Source of the DNA: an uncultured Clostridiaceae bacterium
GTDB taxonomy: Bacteria > Bacillota > Clostridia > TANB77 > CAG-508
Reading direction: 5' to 3'
Assembly: GCA_949902805.1 (NCBI GenBank)
Contig: CATLDI010000010.1
Location: 1-35,306, forward strand
Length of the DNA stretch: 35,306 nt
Shown: positions 16,142-22,671 of the stretch, piece by piece
Numbering within the stretch: position 1 is the first letter of the stretch
Layout: every line of letters starts with the position of its first letter
The notes under the pieces: model-generated
Told to the model about the DNA's origin: nothing
Seen by the model: only the letters and a program-made list of their open reading frames with translations
Databases searched by the model: none
Translations under genes and position numbers: made by a program

Positions 16142-16312
16142 ATGTCAGAAGTAAGAGTAAATAATGGAAATATAGAAGATGCCTTAAAAAGGTTTAAAAG
16201 ACAATGCGCTAGAAATGGTGTTATTCAAGAAGTTCGTAAAAGAGAACATTATGAAAAACCTAGTGTAAGAAGAAAGAAAAAATCAGAGGCAGCAAGAAAA
16301 AGAAAATTTTAA
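16142..16312 (+). CDS. rpsU: Ribosomal protein bS21
   Basis: A protein of 56 residues, the normal length for Firmicutes S21. ATG 16142 follows GGAAGGAGGGG. The sequence has the family features: an N-terminal strand (SEVRVNNG), the helix [14 protein letters not shown], then [16 protein letters not shown] and a basic tail of [14 protein letters not shown]. The protein sits on the small ribosomal subunit and helps base-pairing between mRNA and 16S rRNA. The yqeY-like gene follows, as in many Firmicutes, but with a repeat-rich gap of 176 bases between. Confidence 0.95.
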   Translation: MSEVRVNNGNIEDALKRFKRQCARNGVIQEVRKREHYEKPSVRRKKKSEAARKRKF

Positions 16313-16488
16313 TTAAGAATTAGAGGTTGGAAGTTAGAGGTTAGAAATAGCAATAATTTTCAACCTTTTTATGTAAGAAGTCGGAAGACGGAAGTTAGAA
16401 ATCAGAATGACAAGTAATTTATTTGGAGAAATTGCTTAAACTCTGACTTCTGACTTCCGATATCTGACCTCTGAAAGGAAGGTAAAAT
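16313..16488 (+). repeat. GTCAGAAGTC-type repeat cluster between rpsU and the YqeY-like gene
   Basis: Repeated units such as TTAGAGGTTGGAAGTTAGAG (16319-16338), AAGTCGGAAGACGGAAG (about 16378-16394) and their inverted form CTGACTTCTGACTTCCGA (about 16443-16460) can fold into a long imperfect hairpin. The right end, TCTGAAAGGA, forms the ribosome site of the next gene. A similar TTCCGACTTCTGAAAGGA lies at about 18645-18662 before yfmH. Confidence 0.65.
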
Positions 16489-16929
16489 ATGTTAAAAGAA
16501 AAATTATTAGAAGACATGAAAGTATCAATGAGAGAAAAGAATGTAATCAGAAAAAACGTAATTCAAATGGTAAGAGCAGCAATATTACAAGTAGAAAAAG
16601 ACAAACAAATAGAACTTACAGATGACCAAATAATAGAAGTAATAGCAAAAGAATCTAAAAAAAGAAAAGATTCATTAGCAGATTATGAAAAAAGTGGAAG
16701 GGAAGAACTAATAGCTCAAGTAAATGAAGAAATAGAAATATTAGCTGAATACCTACCAAAACCACTTTCAAAAGAAGAACTAGAAAAAATAATAGAAGAA
16801 GTAATAACTGTAGTTGGCGCTACAACAATGAGAGAAATGGGTGCAGTTATGAAAGCAGTAAAAGAAAAAGTAGGTGCCGCAGCAGATGGAAAAACAATAA
16901 ACGAAATAGTAAAAAGTAAATTAAATTAA
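16489..16929 (+). CDS. yqeY: YqeY-like protein (GatB/YqeY domain)
   Basis: A protein of 146 residues, the usual length of YqeY-like proteins. Pattern: N-terminal LLEDMKVSMREKNVIRKNVIQMVRAA, central SKKRKDSLADYEKSGREEL and EIEILAEYLPKPLSKEELE, then MREMGAVMKAVKEKVG. The domain resembles the C-terminal tRNA-interacting part of the amidotransferase subunit GatB; the role of the free protein is not settled. The rpsU-yqeY order is common in Firmicutes. ATG 16489 follows GAAAGGAAGG. A terminator closes the pair. Confidence 0.9.
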   Translation: MLKEKLLEDMKVSMREKNVIRKNVIQMVRAAILQVEKDKQIELTDDQIIEVIAKESKKRKDSLADYEKSGREELIAQVNEEIEILAEYLPKPLSKEELEKIIEEVITVVGATTMREMGAVMKAVKEKVGAAADGKTINEIVKSKLN

Positions 16930-16960
16930 TAAAACAATTTTATATTAAAAATTATACAGA

Positions 16961-16997
16961 AAATATACAATAAGCCTTGTATATTTTTTGTTTTTTG
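16961..16997 (+). terminator. Rho-independent terminator after the YqeY-like gene
   Basis: AAATATACAA (16961-16970) pairs with TTGTATATTT (16977-16986) around TAAGCC, followed by TTTGTTTTTTG. Confidence 0.85.
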
Positions 16998-17022
16998 TAC
17001 TATAATATAAATGTTAGAATAA

Positions 17023-17069
17023 TGTCCCAAAAGGGACAGATTACTCATTGGGAAACGTCCCTTATGGAC
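17023..17069 (+). promoter_or_regulatory. Alternative hairpins in the yfmF leader
   Basis: TGTCCC/GGGACA (17023-17038) and GTCC/GGAC (17057-17069) form two local hairpins. GGGAC (17033-17037) can instead pair with GTCCC (17057-17061), so the structures exclude each other. The last hairpin abuts the ribosome site AAAAGGAG of yfmF, and a TATAAT at 17001-17006 could start the transcript. Translation control is possible. Confidence 0.4.
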
Positions 17070-17085
17070 AAAAAGGAGAAAATCG

Positions 17086-18342
17086 ATGATAAAAACAATA
17101 GAATTAAAACAAGGAATTAAATTCCACAAAATAGAAACAAACAAATTTAAAACAAATTTATTTGCAATATTTTTAAGCTTACCGCTAACAAGAGATACAG
17201 TAACAAAAAATGCACTACTTGCAGCTATTTTAAGAAGAGGAACTGCAAATATGCATACTCAAGAAGAAATAAGTAAAAACCTAGAGGAAATGTATGGAGC
17301 AAGCTTTGACTGCGGAATAGAAAAAACAGGTGATAGCCATACAATAAAATTTTATTTAGAGTCAATAAATGACGAATTTTTACCAGAAAAAGAAGACTTA
17401 TTAGAAAAGAGTTTAGATATTTTATTTGATATAGCATTTAACCCCTTAATAGAAAATGGAAAATTTAAAGAAGAATATGTAGAACAAGAAAAAGAAAACT
17501 TAAAGCAAATAATAGAGGGGAAAATTGATAATAAAGGTGCATATGCATTAGGAAGATGTATAGAAGAAATGTACAAAAACAAAGCTTATGGACTTTACAA
17601 ATATGGATATATAGAGGACTTAAATAAAATAACACCAGAAGATTTATATAATTACTATAAGCAAGTGATAAATGAATGCAAAATAGATATTTTTGCTTCA
17701 GGAATATTACCACAAAATACTGAAAGCTTAGTAAAAGAAAACAAAAATATTATTAAACTACAAGAAAGAACAGCACAAATAAAAGACGAAGAAAAGCAAA
17801 TACCAGAAAAAGAAAACGTAGTAGAAGAAAGTATGGATATAACACAAGGAAAATTAGTTATAGGTTTAGATGTAACTTCAAATATAGAAAACTTAAACTA
17901 TATAACTATGTGCTACAACACTATTTTGGGTGGAGGAGCAAACTCAAAAATGTTCCAAAACGTAAGAGAAAAAGCAAGTTTAGCATATACAGTAGGCTCT
18001 AGCTACTTAAAAAGAAAACAAAATATATTAATAAGAGCAGGAATAGAAATAGAAAATTATGAAAAAGCATTAGAAATAATAAAAGAACAATTAAAAGATA
18101 TGGAAAACGGAAACTTTACAGATGAAGACATAGAAAATGCTAAAAATTTAATAATAGCTACAATAGAAAACATACCAGAAGAGCAAGATACAGAAATAAG
18201 CTACTACTTTGGTCAAGAATTAGCAGATATAAATATAGGAGTAGAAGAATATAAACAAAAAATACAAAATATAACTAAAGAACAAATAGTTGAAGTAGCA
18301 AGCACAGTAAAAATGAATACAATCTATTTCTTAAAAAATTAA
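17086..18342 (+). CDS. yfmF: M16-family protein, YfmF-type (non-catalytic subunit)
   Basis: A protein of 418 residues with AAAAGGAG before ATG 17086. It has the two-lobed M16 layout but lacks the zinc-binding HxxEH motif, as expected for the inactive partner. Recognisable parts include LLAAILRRGTANMHTQEEISKNLEEMYGA in pieces, and the second lobe with ILGGGANSKMFQNVREKASLAY. The adjacent M16 gene has the catalytic motif, so the two probably form a heterodimer. This pair is annotated elsewhere as linked to 5-aminopentanol modification of elongation factor P; the link here is by family only. Confidence 0.85.
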   Translation: MIKTIELKQGIKFHKIETNKFKTNLFAIFLSLPLTRDTVTKNALLAAILRRGTANMHTQEEISKNLEEMYGASFDCGIEKTGDSHTIKFYLESINDEFLPEKEDLLEKSLDILFDIAFNPLIENGKFKEEYVEQEKENLKQIIEGKIDNKGAYALGRCIEEMYKNKAYGLYKYGYIEDLNKITPEDLYNYYKQVINECKIDIFASGILPQNTESLVKENKNIIKLQERTAQIKDEEKQIPEKENVVEESMDITQGKLVIGLDVTSNIENLNYITMCYNTILGGGANSKMFQNVREKASLAYTVGSSYLKRKQNILIRAGIEIENYEKALEIIKEQLKDMENGNFTDEDIENAKNLIIATIENIPEEQDTEISYYFGQELADINIGVEEYKQKIQNITKEQIVEVASTVKMNTIYFLKN

Positions 18343-18352
18343 ATAAAAATAA

Positions 18353-18376
18353 TGTAGGGGCGATTTTAATCGCCCA
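18353..18376. repeat. TGTAGGGG-type short hairpin
   Basis: TGTAGGGG is followed by GGGCGATT (18358-18365) and its perfect inverted copy AATCGCCC (18368-18375) with a two-base loop. Same outer sequence as the other TGTAGGGG repeats. Confidence 0.6.
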
Positions 18377-18410
18377 CACTTAGAAGAAATTGCTTTAGAA
18401 ATTTAAAATA

Positions 18411-18539
18411 AGCCACCTTATGCATTTGCATATATTAAAATAGAAATCGAACCCTCCAAGACAAGGGGTATTCAACTGCCGAGGGTGGGGTTTCGGGATT
18501 CAATTTTGATTTTAATATATACAAACACATAAGGTTACT
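18411..18539. repeat. Hairpin element with CCTCCAAGACAAGG core (copy 1)
   Basis: Arms at about 18411-18441 and 18509-18539 pair along their length with a few G:U-type differences. The core at 18451-18500 contains CCCTCCAAGACAAGGGGTAT. The same core, inverted, occurs at 33301-33322 between unrelated arms. The rest of the 18343-18669 gap is AT-rich, with a TTCCGACTTCTGAAAGGA segment just before the next gene. Confidence 0.75.
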
Positions 18540-18669
18540 CTACAATATACAATAACGATTATCTTAAATATTATGAAAAAGAAATAAACGTTATATAAAA
18601 TAGCAGAAATCAAATATCAGATATTTAGCATATATCATACGAATTCCGACTTCTGAAAGGAGACAAACC

Positions 18670-19938
18670 ATGAAATTAATAGAAAGCACAAGAATAAAAG
18701 AAAAAGCCTATATAGAAAAACTAGAAAATGGCTTAACAGTTATAATAATTCCAAAAGAAAATACAAATAAAAAATATGTAATATGGGGAACACACTTTGG
18801 CTCAATAGATAACAGGTTTATAGAGCCAAAAAACAAAGAAGAAGTATTTGTTCCCGATGGAGTAGCACATTTTTTAGAACACAAAATGTTTGAACAAGAA
18901 AATGGAAGAAATAGTCTAGATGTACTAATGTCACTAGGAGTAAATGCAAATGCATATACAACTAATAACCACACAGCATATCTTTTTGAAACAACAAATA
19001 ATTTTTATGAAGCCTTAAATGAACTAATGGACTATGTGCAACATCCATACTTTACAGATGAAAATGTAGAAAAAGAAAAAGGAATAATAGGCCAAGAAAT
19101 AGGCATGTATGATGATGACTCAGGTTGGCAACTATACATGAATGCCTTAGACTGTATGTATGTACAAAATGCAGTAAAAATAGACATAGCAGGAACAGTA
19201 GAATCAATTAGCAAAATAGATAAAGATGTTTTATATAAATGCTACAATACTTTTTATAACCCATCAAACATGGTACTAGTAGTATGCGGAAACTTTAAGC
19301 CAGAAAAAATTTTACAAGAAATAAAAAATAGAATAGTGAAAAAAGAAAATCAAGGCGAAATACAAAGAATATATCCAGAAAGTGAAAAAGGTTTAAACAA
19401 AAAATATAAAGAAGTTAGTATGCAAGTAAGTAAACCAATATTTTTAATAGGATTTAAAGATGAAAATTTAGGAGAAGAAAAAGTAAAACGTCATATAGCA
19501 ATAGAAATACTAATGAACATGCTAGTTGGAAAGAGTTCAGAATTATATCAAAACATGTACAAAGACGGGTTACTTCTAGCGCCTATGGATATGGACTATG
19601 AATTTACCAACAACTATGCACACATAATGCTAACAGGACAATCAAGGGACCCACAAAAAGTAAAAGAAGAATTACTAAAACAAATAGAAAATTTGAAAGG
19701 AAATATGAATGAAGAGTATTTTACTAGAATCAAGAAAAAAGTTTATGGAGATTATGTAGTAGAATATAGTGACGTAGCAGATATAGCAAGAATGTTTTTA
19801 TCAGATTATTTTAAAGGAATAAATTCATTCGATTATATCGAACAATATAATACAGTAACAATGGAATATACAAAAGAAATTTTAAATGAAATATTTGACG
19901 AAAAAAATTGTGTATTGTCAGTAATAAAATCAAAATAA
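18670..19938 (+). CDS. yfmH: M16-family zinc protease, YfmH-type (catalytic subunit)
   Basis: A protein of 422 residues. ATG 18670 follows GAAAGGAGA, which is supplied by a repeat end. The inverted zinc motif HFLEH is present (H67, E70, H71), with the distal Glu ligand expected in the downstream EKGIIGQEIGMYDDD segment. The second lobe includes FLIGFKDENLGEEK and LVGKSSELYQNMY. It would cleave peptides in a closed chamber together with the yfmF product. The 327-base repeat-filled gap between the two genes is unusual for a pair that is normally adjacent. Confidence 0.88.
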   Translation: MKLIESTRIKEKAYIEKLENGLTVIIIPKENTNKKYVIWGTHFGSIDNRFIEPKNKEEVFVPDGVAHFLEHKMFEQENGRNSLDVLMSLGVNANAYTTNNHTAYLFETTNNFYEALNELMDYVQHPYFTDENVEKEKGIIGQEIGMYDDDSGWQLYMNALDCMYVQNAVKIDIAGTVESISKIDKDVLYKCYNTFYNPSNMVLVVCGNFKPEKILQEIKNRIVKKENQGEIQRIYPESEKGLNKKYKEVSMQVSKPIFLIGFKDENLGEEKVKRHIAIEILMNMLVGKSSELYQNMYKDGLLLAPMDMDYEFTNNYAHIMLTGQSRDPQKVKEELLKQIENLKGNMNEEYFTRIKKKVYGDYVVEYSDVADIARMFLSDYFKGINSFDYIEQYNTVTMEYTKEILNEIFDEKNCVLSVIKSK

Positions 19939-19993
19939 ATAATGCTGTCGAATAATATCAAAAAGTGTAGAAAAAGCTTGTACGAAAATTCAG

Positions 19994-20021
19994 AAAAAAC
20001 GCTTAAAATAGCGTTTTTTTA
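19994..20021 (+). terminator. Rho-independent terminator after yfmH
   Basis: AAAAAACGCT (19994-20003) pairs with AGCGTTTTTT (20010-20019) around a 6-base loop; the right arm provides the T-tract. Confidence 0.9.
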
Positions 20022-20050
20022 TTGACTAAATTGTAAAAATATGGTATTTT
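20022..20050 (+). promoter_or_regulatory. Promoter of the Spo0E-like gene
   Basis: TTGACT (20022-20027) and TATTTT (20045-20050) separated by 17 bases, starting directly at the end of the preceding terminator and 47 bases before the start codon. Confidence 0.5.
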
Positions 20051-20096
20051 TAAGTAGAACGAAAGAGAAAAATTTACGATAAAGGAGAGTGATCAT

Positions 20097-20288
20097 ATGT
20101 TAAATGATGAAATTTGTAAATTAAGAGAAGAATTAAACGAAAGCATAGAAAAAGGAGTAGATTATAGCATAACGTATAAACTTAGTGTTAAGTTAGACCA
20201 CTTAATAGCTAAGTATTATCAAAACGATGAAATAAATGGGGTAAAAAATAACAAAAGCGAAAAAAGGAAAACTATTACTATAGGATAA
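20097..20288 (+). CDS. Spo0E-family aspartyl-phosphate phosphatase
   Basis: A protein of 63 residues, within the family's usual 50-90. ATG 20097 follows AAAGGAGAG. It is a predicted helical hairpin: LNDEICKLREELNESIEKG, then the conserved signature in TYKLSVKLDHLIAKYY, which corresponds to the S-x-x-LD-x-LI-x-x-Y motif of Spo0E. Family members remove phosphate from Spo0A-P and delay sporulation. A basic tail of about 20 residues follows. It forms a single-gene transcript between two terminators. The family assignment is good; the target in this organism is inferred. Confidence 0.82.
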   Translation: MLNDEICKLREELNESIEKGVDYSITYKLSVKLDHLIAKYYQNDEINGVKNNKSEKRKTITIG

Positions 20289-20293
20289 AAAAG

Positions 20294-20346
20294 AATCTTA
20301 ATATTAAATATACCTAAAAAGTAAATTTAATATTAAGATTTTTTCT
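20294..20346 (+). terminator. Rho-independent terminator after the Spo0E-like gene
   Basis: A perfect 16-bp AT-rich stem (20294-20309 with 20325-20340) with a 15-base loop, followed by TTTTC. Confidence 0.85.
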
Positions 20347-20376
20347 GTAAAATAATAAAAAATCACCTTTTGACAC

Positions 20377-20510
20377 TGTAGGGGCTTAATCGGTTAGGAA
20401 TACCCAATTGCGCCCTTAGCAAAATTTTACTTTTCTGTAATTTTAAATATGCATTTAGGGCGTAATTCGGTAAATTCTCTTTGGTATTACTAACTGATTA
20501 AGCCCCTACG
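20377..20510. repeat. TGTAGGGGCTTAATC palindromic element (copy 1)
   Basis: GTAGGGGCTTAATC (20378-20391) and GATTAAGCCCCTAC (20496-20509) bound a 132-bp palindromic element; the arms continue inward with a few mismatches. Inner segments TTGCGCCCT and AGGGCGTAATTCGG pair again near the loop. Closely related to the element at 28319-28466 and the half copy at 34823-34875. Confidence 0.85.
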
Positions 20511-20565
20511 GTATAAAATATATTTGGCTGTTTATTCTTCACAAAAAAGTATAAGGGCAAAAAAG

Positions 20566-20594
20566 TTGAAAAAAAAAGCAAAAAGAGTTATAAT
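20566..20594 (+). promoter_or_regulatory. Promoter of the first pilin gene
   Basis: TTGAAA (20566-20571) and TATAAT (20589-20594) with a 17-base spacer, 29 bases before the start codon. The promoter before the third pilin has the same hexamers and spacing. Confidence 0.65.
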
Positions 20595-20623
20595 AGAAAT
20601 ATAACTAAAAAGGGAGGTAACAA

Positions 20624-21043
20624 ATGAAAACAAAAAAAGTAATAAAAGTAGTACTCATGTTAGTATTAGCAATTATGATGTTAACAGCTTGTACAACTAC
20701 AGTTGAAGCAAGACCAGCACCAGAAGATAGTATGCCACCATCATCATCATCTTCTTCTGGAACAATAAACCCAGATAATTACAAACCAAGTGGACTAACA
20801 GCATCAGACTATTATACACCATTCAAATTTGCGGGTAATATACTAACTCCTATTATCACTGTAGGTGTAGTAATATCTATCACAATGGTTATGGTATTAG
20901 GTATGAAATATATGCTAGGAAGTGTAGAAGAAAAAGCAGAATACAAAAAGAGCATGATTCCTATGCTTATAGGAGCAATTTTACTATTTACATCATCAAC
21001 AATAGTAGGAATTATATTTAGCATAATGCAGAATTTTGAATAA
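20624..21043 (+). CDS. VirB2/TrbC-like pilin subunit 1, with lipobox
   Basis: A protein of 139 residues with AGGGAGGT before ATG 20624. An N-terminal export signal (about 6-22) ends in LTAC with Cys at position 23, fitting a lipoprotein signal; cleavage after VEA by ordinary signal peptidase is an alternative. A Ser/Pro-rich linker (about 32-50) leads to two membrane spans (about 70-92 and 107-130) around the loop GSVEEKAEYKKSMIPM. That loop is shared with the two paralogues below and is typical of type IV secretion pilins in Firmicutes. It would form or cap an envelope filament or channel. Confidence 0.75.
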   Translation: MKTKKVIKVVLMLVLAIMMLTACTTTVEARPAPEDSMPPSSSSSSGTINPDNYKPSGLTASDYYTPFKFAGNILTPIITVGVVISITMVMVLGMKYMLGSVEEKAEYKKSMIPMLIGAILLFTSSTIVGIIFSIMQNFE

Positions 21044-21074
21044 ATACTATTTAAAATAGATGGGAAGTGATTAA

Positions 21075-21467
21075 ATGAGAAATAAAATAATAACTATTTT
21101 AATATTAATTATAATAGCAATAATTAGTATATCAAATGTAACTTATGCAAGTAGCCACACAGCAGGAGAAGTGCTAAATGAAGCAGATGGCTTTATACAA
21201 AAAGGGCAACAAAGTGCAAACAATATTATTAGTGAGGAAGAATTACAAACATTAGCAAACACAATATATAATATATTACTAGTAGTAGCAATAGTAATAG
21301 CAGTTATATTAGGAGCAATATTAGGTATTAAGTTCATGACAGAAGGAGTAGAAGGAAAAGCAAAAGTTGCGCAAAGTTTACTACCATATGCAATAGGTTG
21401 TGTAGTAGTATTTGGAGCATTTACGATATGGAAAATTGTAGTTACAGTTCTACAAGGAATGGACTAA
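21075..21467 (+). CDS. VirB2/TrbC-like pilin subunit 2
   Basis: A protein of 130 residues, 31 bases after pilin 1 and probably on the same transcript; the ribosome site is weak (GGGAAGTGA). A signal peptide (about 1-26, cleavage likely after TYA) is followed by an alpha-helical region and two membrane spans (about 66-90 and 104-126) joined by TEGVEGKAKVAQSLLPYAIG. This loop matches the pilin pattern but is the most divergent of the three paralogues, with EGKAKV in place of EEKAEYKK. It is likely a second pilin or a minor subunit. Confidence 0.75.
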   Translation: MRNKIITILILIIIAIISISNVTYASSHTAGEVLNEADGFIQKGQQSANNIISEEELQTLANTIYNILLVVAIVIAVILGAILGIKFMTEGVEGKAKVAQSLLPYAIGCVVVFGAFTIWKIVVTVLQGMD

Positions 21468-21502
21468 AAAATAAAAAATATATAAAAAATAGTAAAAAAT
21501 GG

Positions 21503-21531
21503 TTGAAAATTAAGAAAATATATATTATAAT
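21503..21531 (+). promoter_or_regulatory. Promoter of the third pilin gene
   Basis: TTGAAA (21503-21508) and TATAAT (21526-21531) with a 17-base spacer, 35 bases before the start codon. It gives pilin 3 an extra dose of transcription apart from pilins 1 and 2. Confidence 0.65.
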
Positions 21532-21566
21532 TAAAACAGTAATGGAAATTTTAAGGAGGAAAAATT

Positions 21567-21938
21567 ATGAAAAAACAAATTAAAATAGTATCTATAATAT
21601 TAATAGTACTTATGGCTGTAGCAACACTTTCAGGTGTAGTACAAGCTACATCAATAGAAGAACAAATAAAAACAATAGGACAAGGAAATGCAAATGCAAA
21701 TGCAGATAAAGTTGTTTCATTAGGTGCTACAATAGTAACAATTATGCAAACAGTAGGTGTAGTTGTTGCAGTAGTTATATTATTAATATTAGGTATTAAA
21801 TATATGATAGGTAGTGCAGAAGAAAAAGCAGAATATAAAAAGACAATGATACCATACATAGTTGGTGCAATATTAATATTCGCATCTACAACAATAGTAA
21901 ACGTAGTTTACAATGTTGCAAATTCATTCAATAAATAA
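21567..21938 (+). CDS. VirB2/TrbC-like pilin subunit 3
   Basis: A protein of 123 residues with a very good AAGGAGG site. A signal peptide (about 1-28, likely cleaved after VQA) is followed by a short polar region and two spans (about 52-74 and 92-114) joined by GSAEEKAEYKKTMIPYIVGA. The loop is nearly identical to that of pilin 1. It has its own promoter and a strong terminator right after, the arrangement expected for the major, most abundant subunit. That last point is inference. Confidence 0.8.
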   Translation: MKKQIKIVSIILIVLMAVATLSGVVQATSIEEQIKTIGQGNANANADKVVSLGATIVTIMQTVGVVVAVVILLILGIKYMIGSAEEKAEYKKTMIPYIVGAILIFASTTIVNVVYNVANSFNK

Positions 21939-21943
21939 TATGT

Positions 21944-21969
21944 AAAAACTGACTTAGGTCAGTTTTTTT
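21944..21969 (+). terminator. Rho-independent terminator after the pilin genes
   Basis: AAAAACTGAC (21944-21953) pairs with GTCAGTTTTT (21958-21967) around a 4-base loop, with two further T after. Confidence 0.92.
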
Positions 21970-22002
21970 ATATATAAAAGTACGCTATTTTAAGTTAAAA
22001 TG

Positions 22003-22107
22003 TAGGGCAATTTTTTCTTAGCTGTTCGAACGTTAGTGAGTTACAGATAAGTTATGCTTTAGTACAATCGTCTGCATGGGGGAGCTACTTTTATTCATTT
22101 GTAACAA
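22003..22107. repeat. Degenerate TGTAGGG-type repeat
   Basis: TGTAGGGCAATTTTTTC at the left and GGGAGCTACTTTTATTCA at the right resemble the ends of the repeat at 12691-12740. The gap between pilin 3 and the PrgI gene (about 390 bases) holds this remnant, a second terminator and a promoter, but no gene. Confidence 0.4.
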
Positions 22108-22202
22108 AAAATGATTATAAATATAGGGCTAATAGCCTTCTAAGAGTTATGCAACTAAACTATTTTTTTACAACAAAATAACAAATATATTACAATTACA
22201 TT

Positions 22203-22229
22203 AAAAATGCAATTTTATGCATTTTTTTT
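22203..22229 (+). terminator. Second terminator before the PrgI operon
   Basis: AAAAATGCA (22203-22211) pairs with TGCATTTTT (22218-22226), followed by TTT. Together with the one at 21944 it isolates the pilin genes from the channel genes. Confidence 0.75.
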
Positions 22230-22262
22230 GCTTTTTTTGTTACATTTTAACGAGATATCTGT

Positions 22263-22290
22263 TATAATATAATCAAGTGTAATTATACAC
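22263..22290 (+). promoter_or_regulatory. -10 box and operator-like dyad of the T4SS channel operon
   Basis: A TATAAT at 22263-22268 is followed, around the expected transcription start, by the dyad GTGTA-ATTA-TACAC (22277-22290). The -35 is poor (TTACAT, 22240-22245, at 17 bases). A weak promoter with a palindrome over the start site suggests control by a repressor or activator. Confidence 0.5.
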
Positions 22291-22329
22291 TAAAAATAAT
22301 TAAACAAAAGCAAAATAGGAGGAACTTAT

Positions 22330-22671
22330 ATGGGTACATATAATATACCTAGAAATGTAAAAGGTGAAGGAAGAATTTTATTTATATTTTCAGTAAAGAG
22401 TATGATATATACATTAATATCAGGAATAGTTGGTTTACCATTCTATTTCATACTATCAGCGCTAGGCTTAACTTTAGTAGGAATTATTATGATAGGAGTT
22501 TTTGCATTAATAGGTTTTGTTATAGGAACATTTAAAGTTCCAGAAATAGCCGCACTTAAGTTCACTAAAAAAGTTGGTGGAGAAAATATAGATGACGTAA
22601 TAAAAAGAGCAATAAAATTTAAAAAGAACGGGAAAAAAATATATTTGTATACTAAGGAGGAAGAAAAATAA
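22330..22671 (+). CDS. PrgI-family (VirB3-like) inner membrane protein
   Basis: A protein of 113 residues, typical for the family. ATG 22330 follows AGGAGGA. N-terminal YNIPRNVKGEGRILFIFSVKS is the usual PrgI start (a short cytosolic segment with P and R), then two close membrane spans (about 26-44 and 47-67) and a cytosolic C-terminal helix containing FKVPEIAALKF. PrgI proteins stand in for VirB3 in Gram-positive type IV systems and are encoded next to VirB4, as here. The stop overlaps the next start (TAATG). Confidence 0.85.
   Translation: MGTYNIPRNVKGEGRILFIFSVKSMIYTLISGIVGLPFYFILSALGLTLVGIIMIGVFALIGFVIGTFKVPEIAALKFTKKVGGENIDDVIKRAIKFKKNGKKIYLYTKEEEK

Noticed and set aside
19946..19952. 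TGTCGAA, a 0A-box core upstream of the Spo0E-like gene
   Set aside because: It lies before the yfmH terminator, outside the likely promoter, and lacks the T/A flanks of a full box; a 7-base match can be chance.
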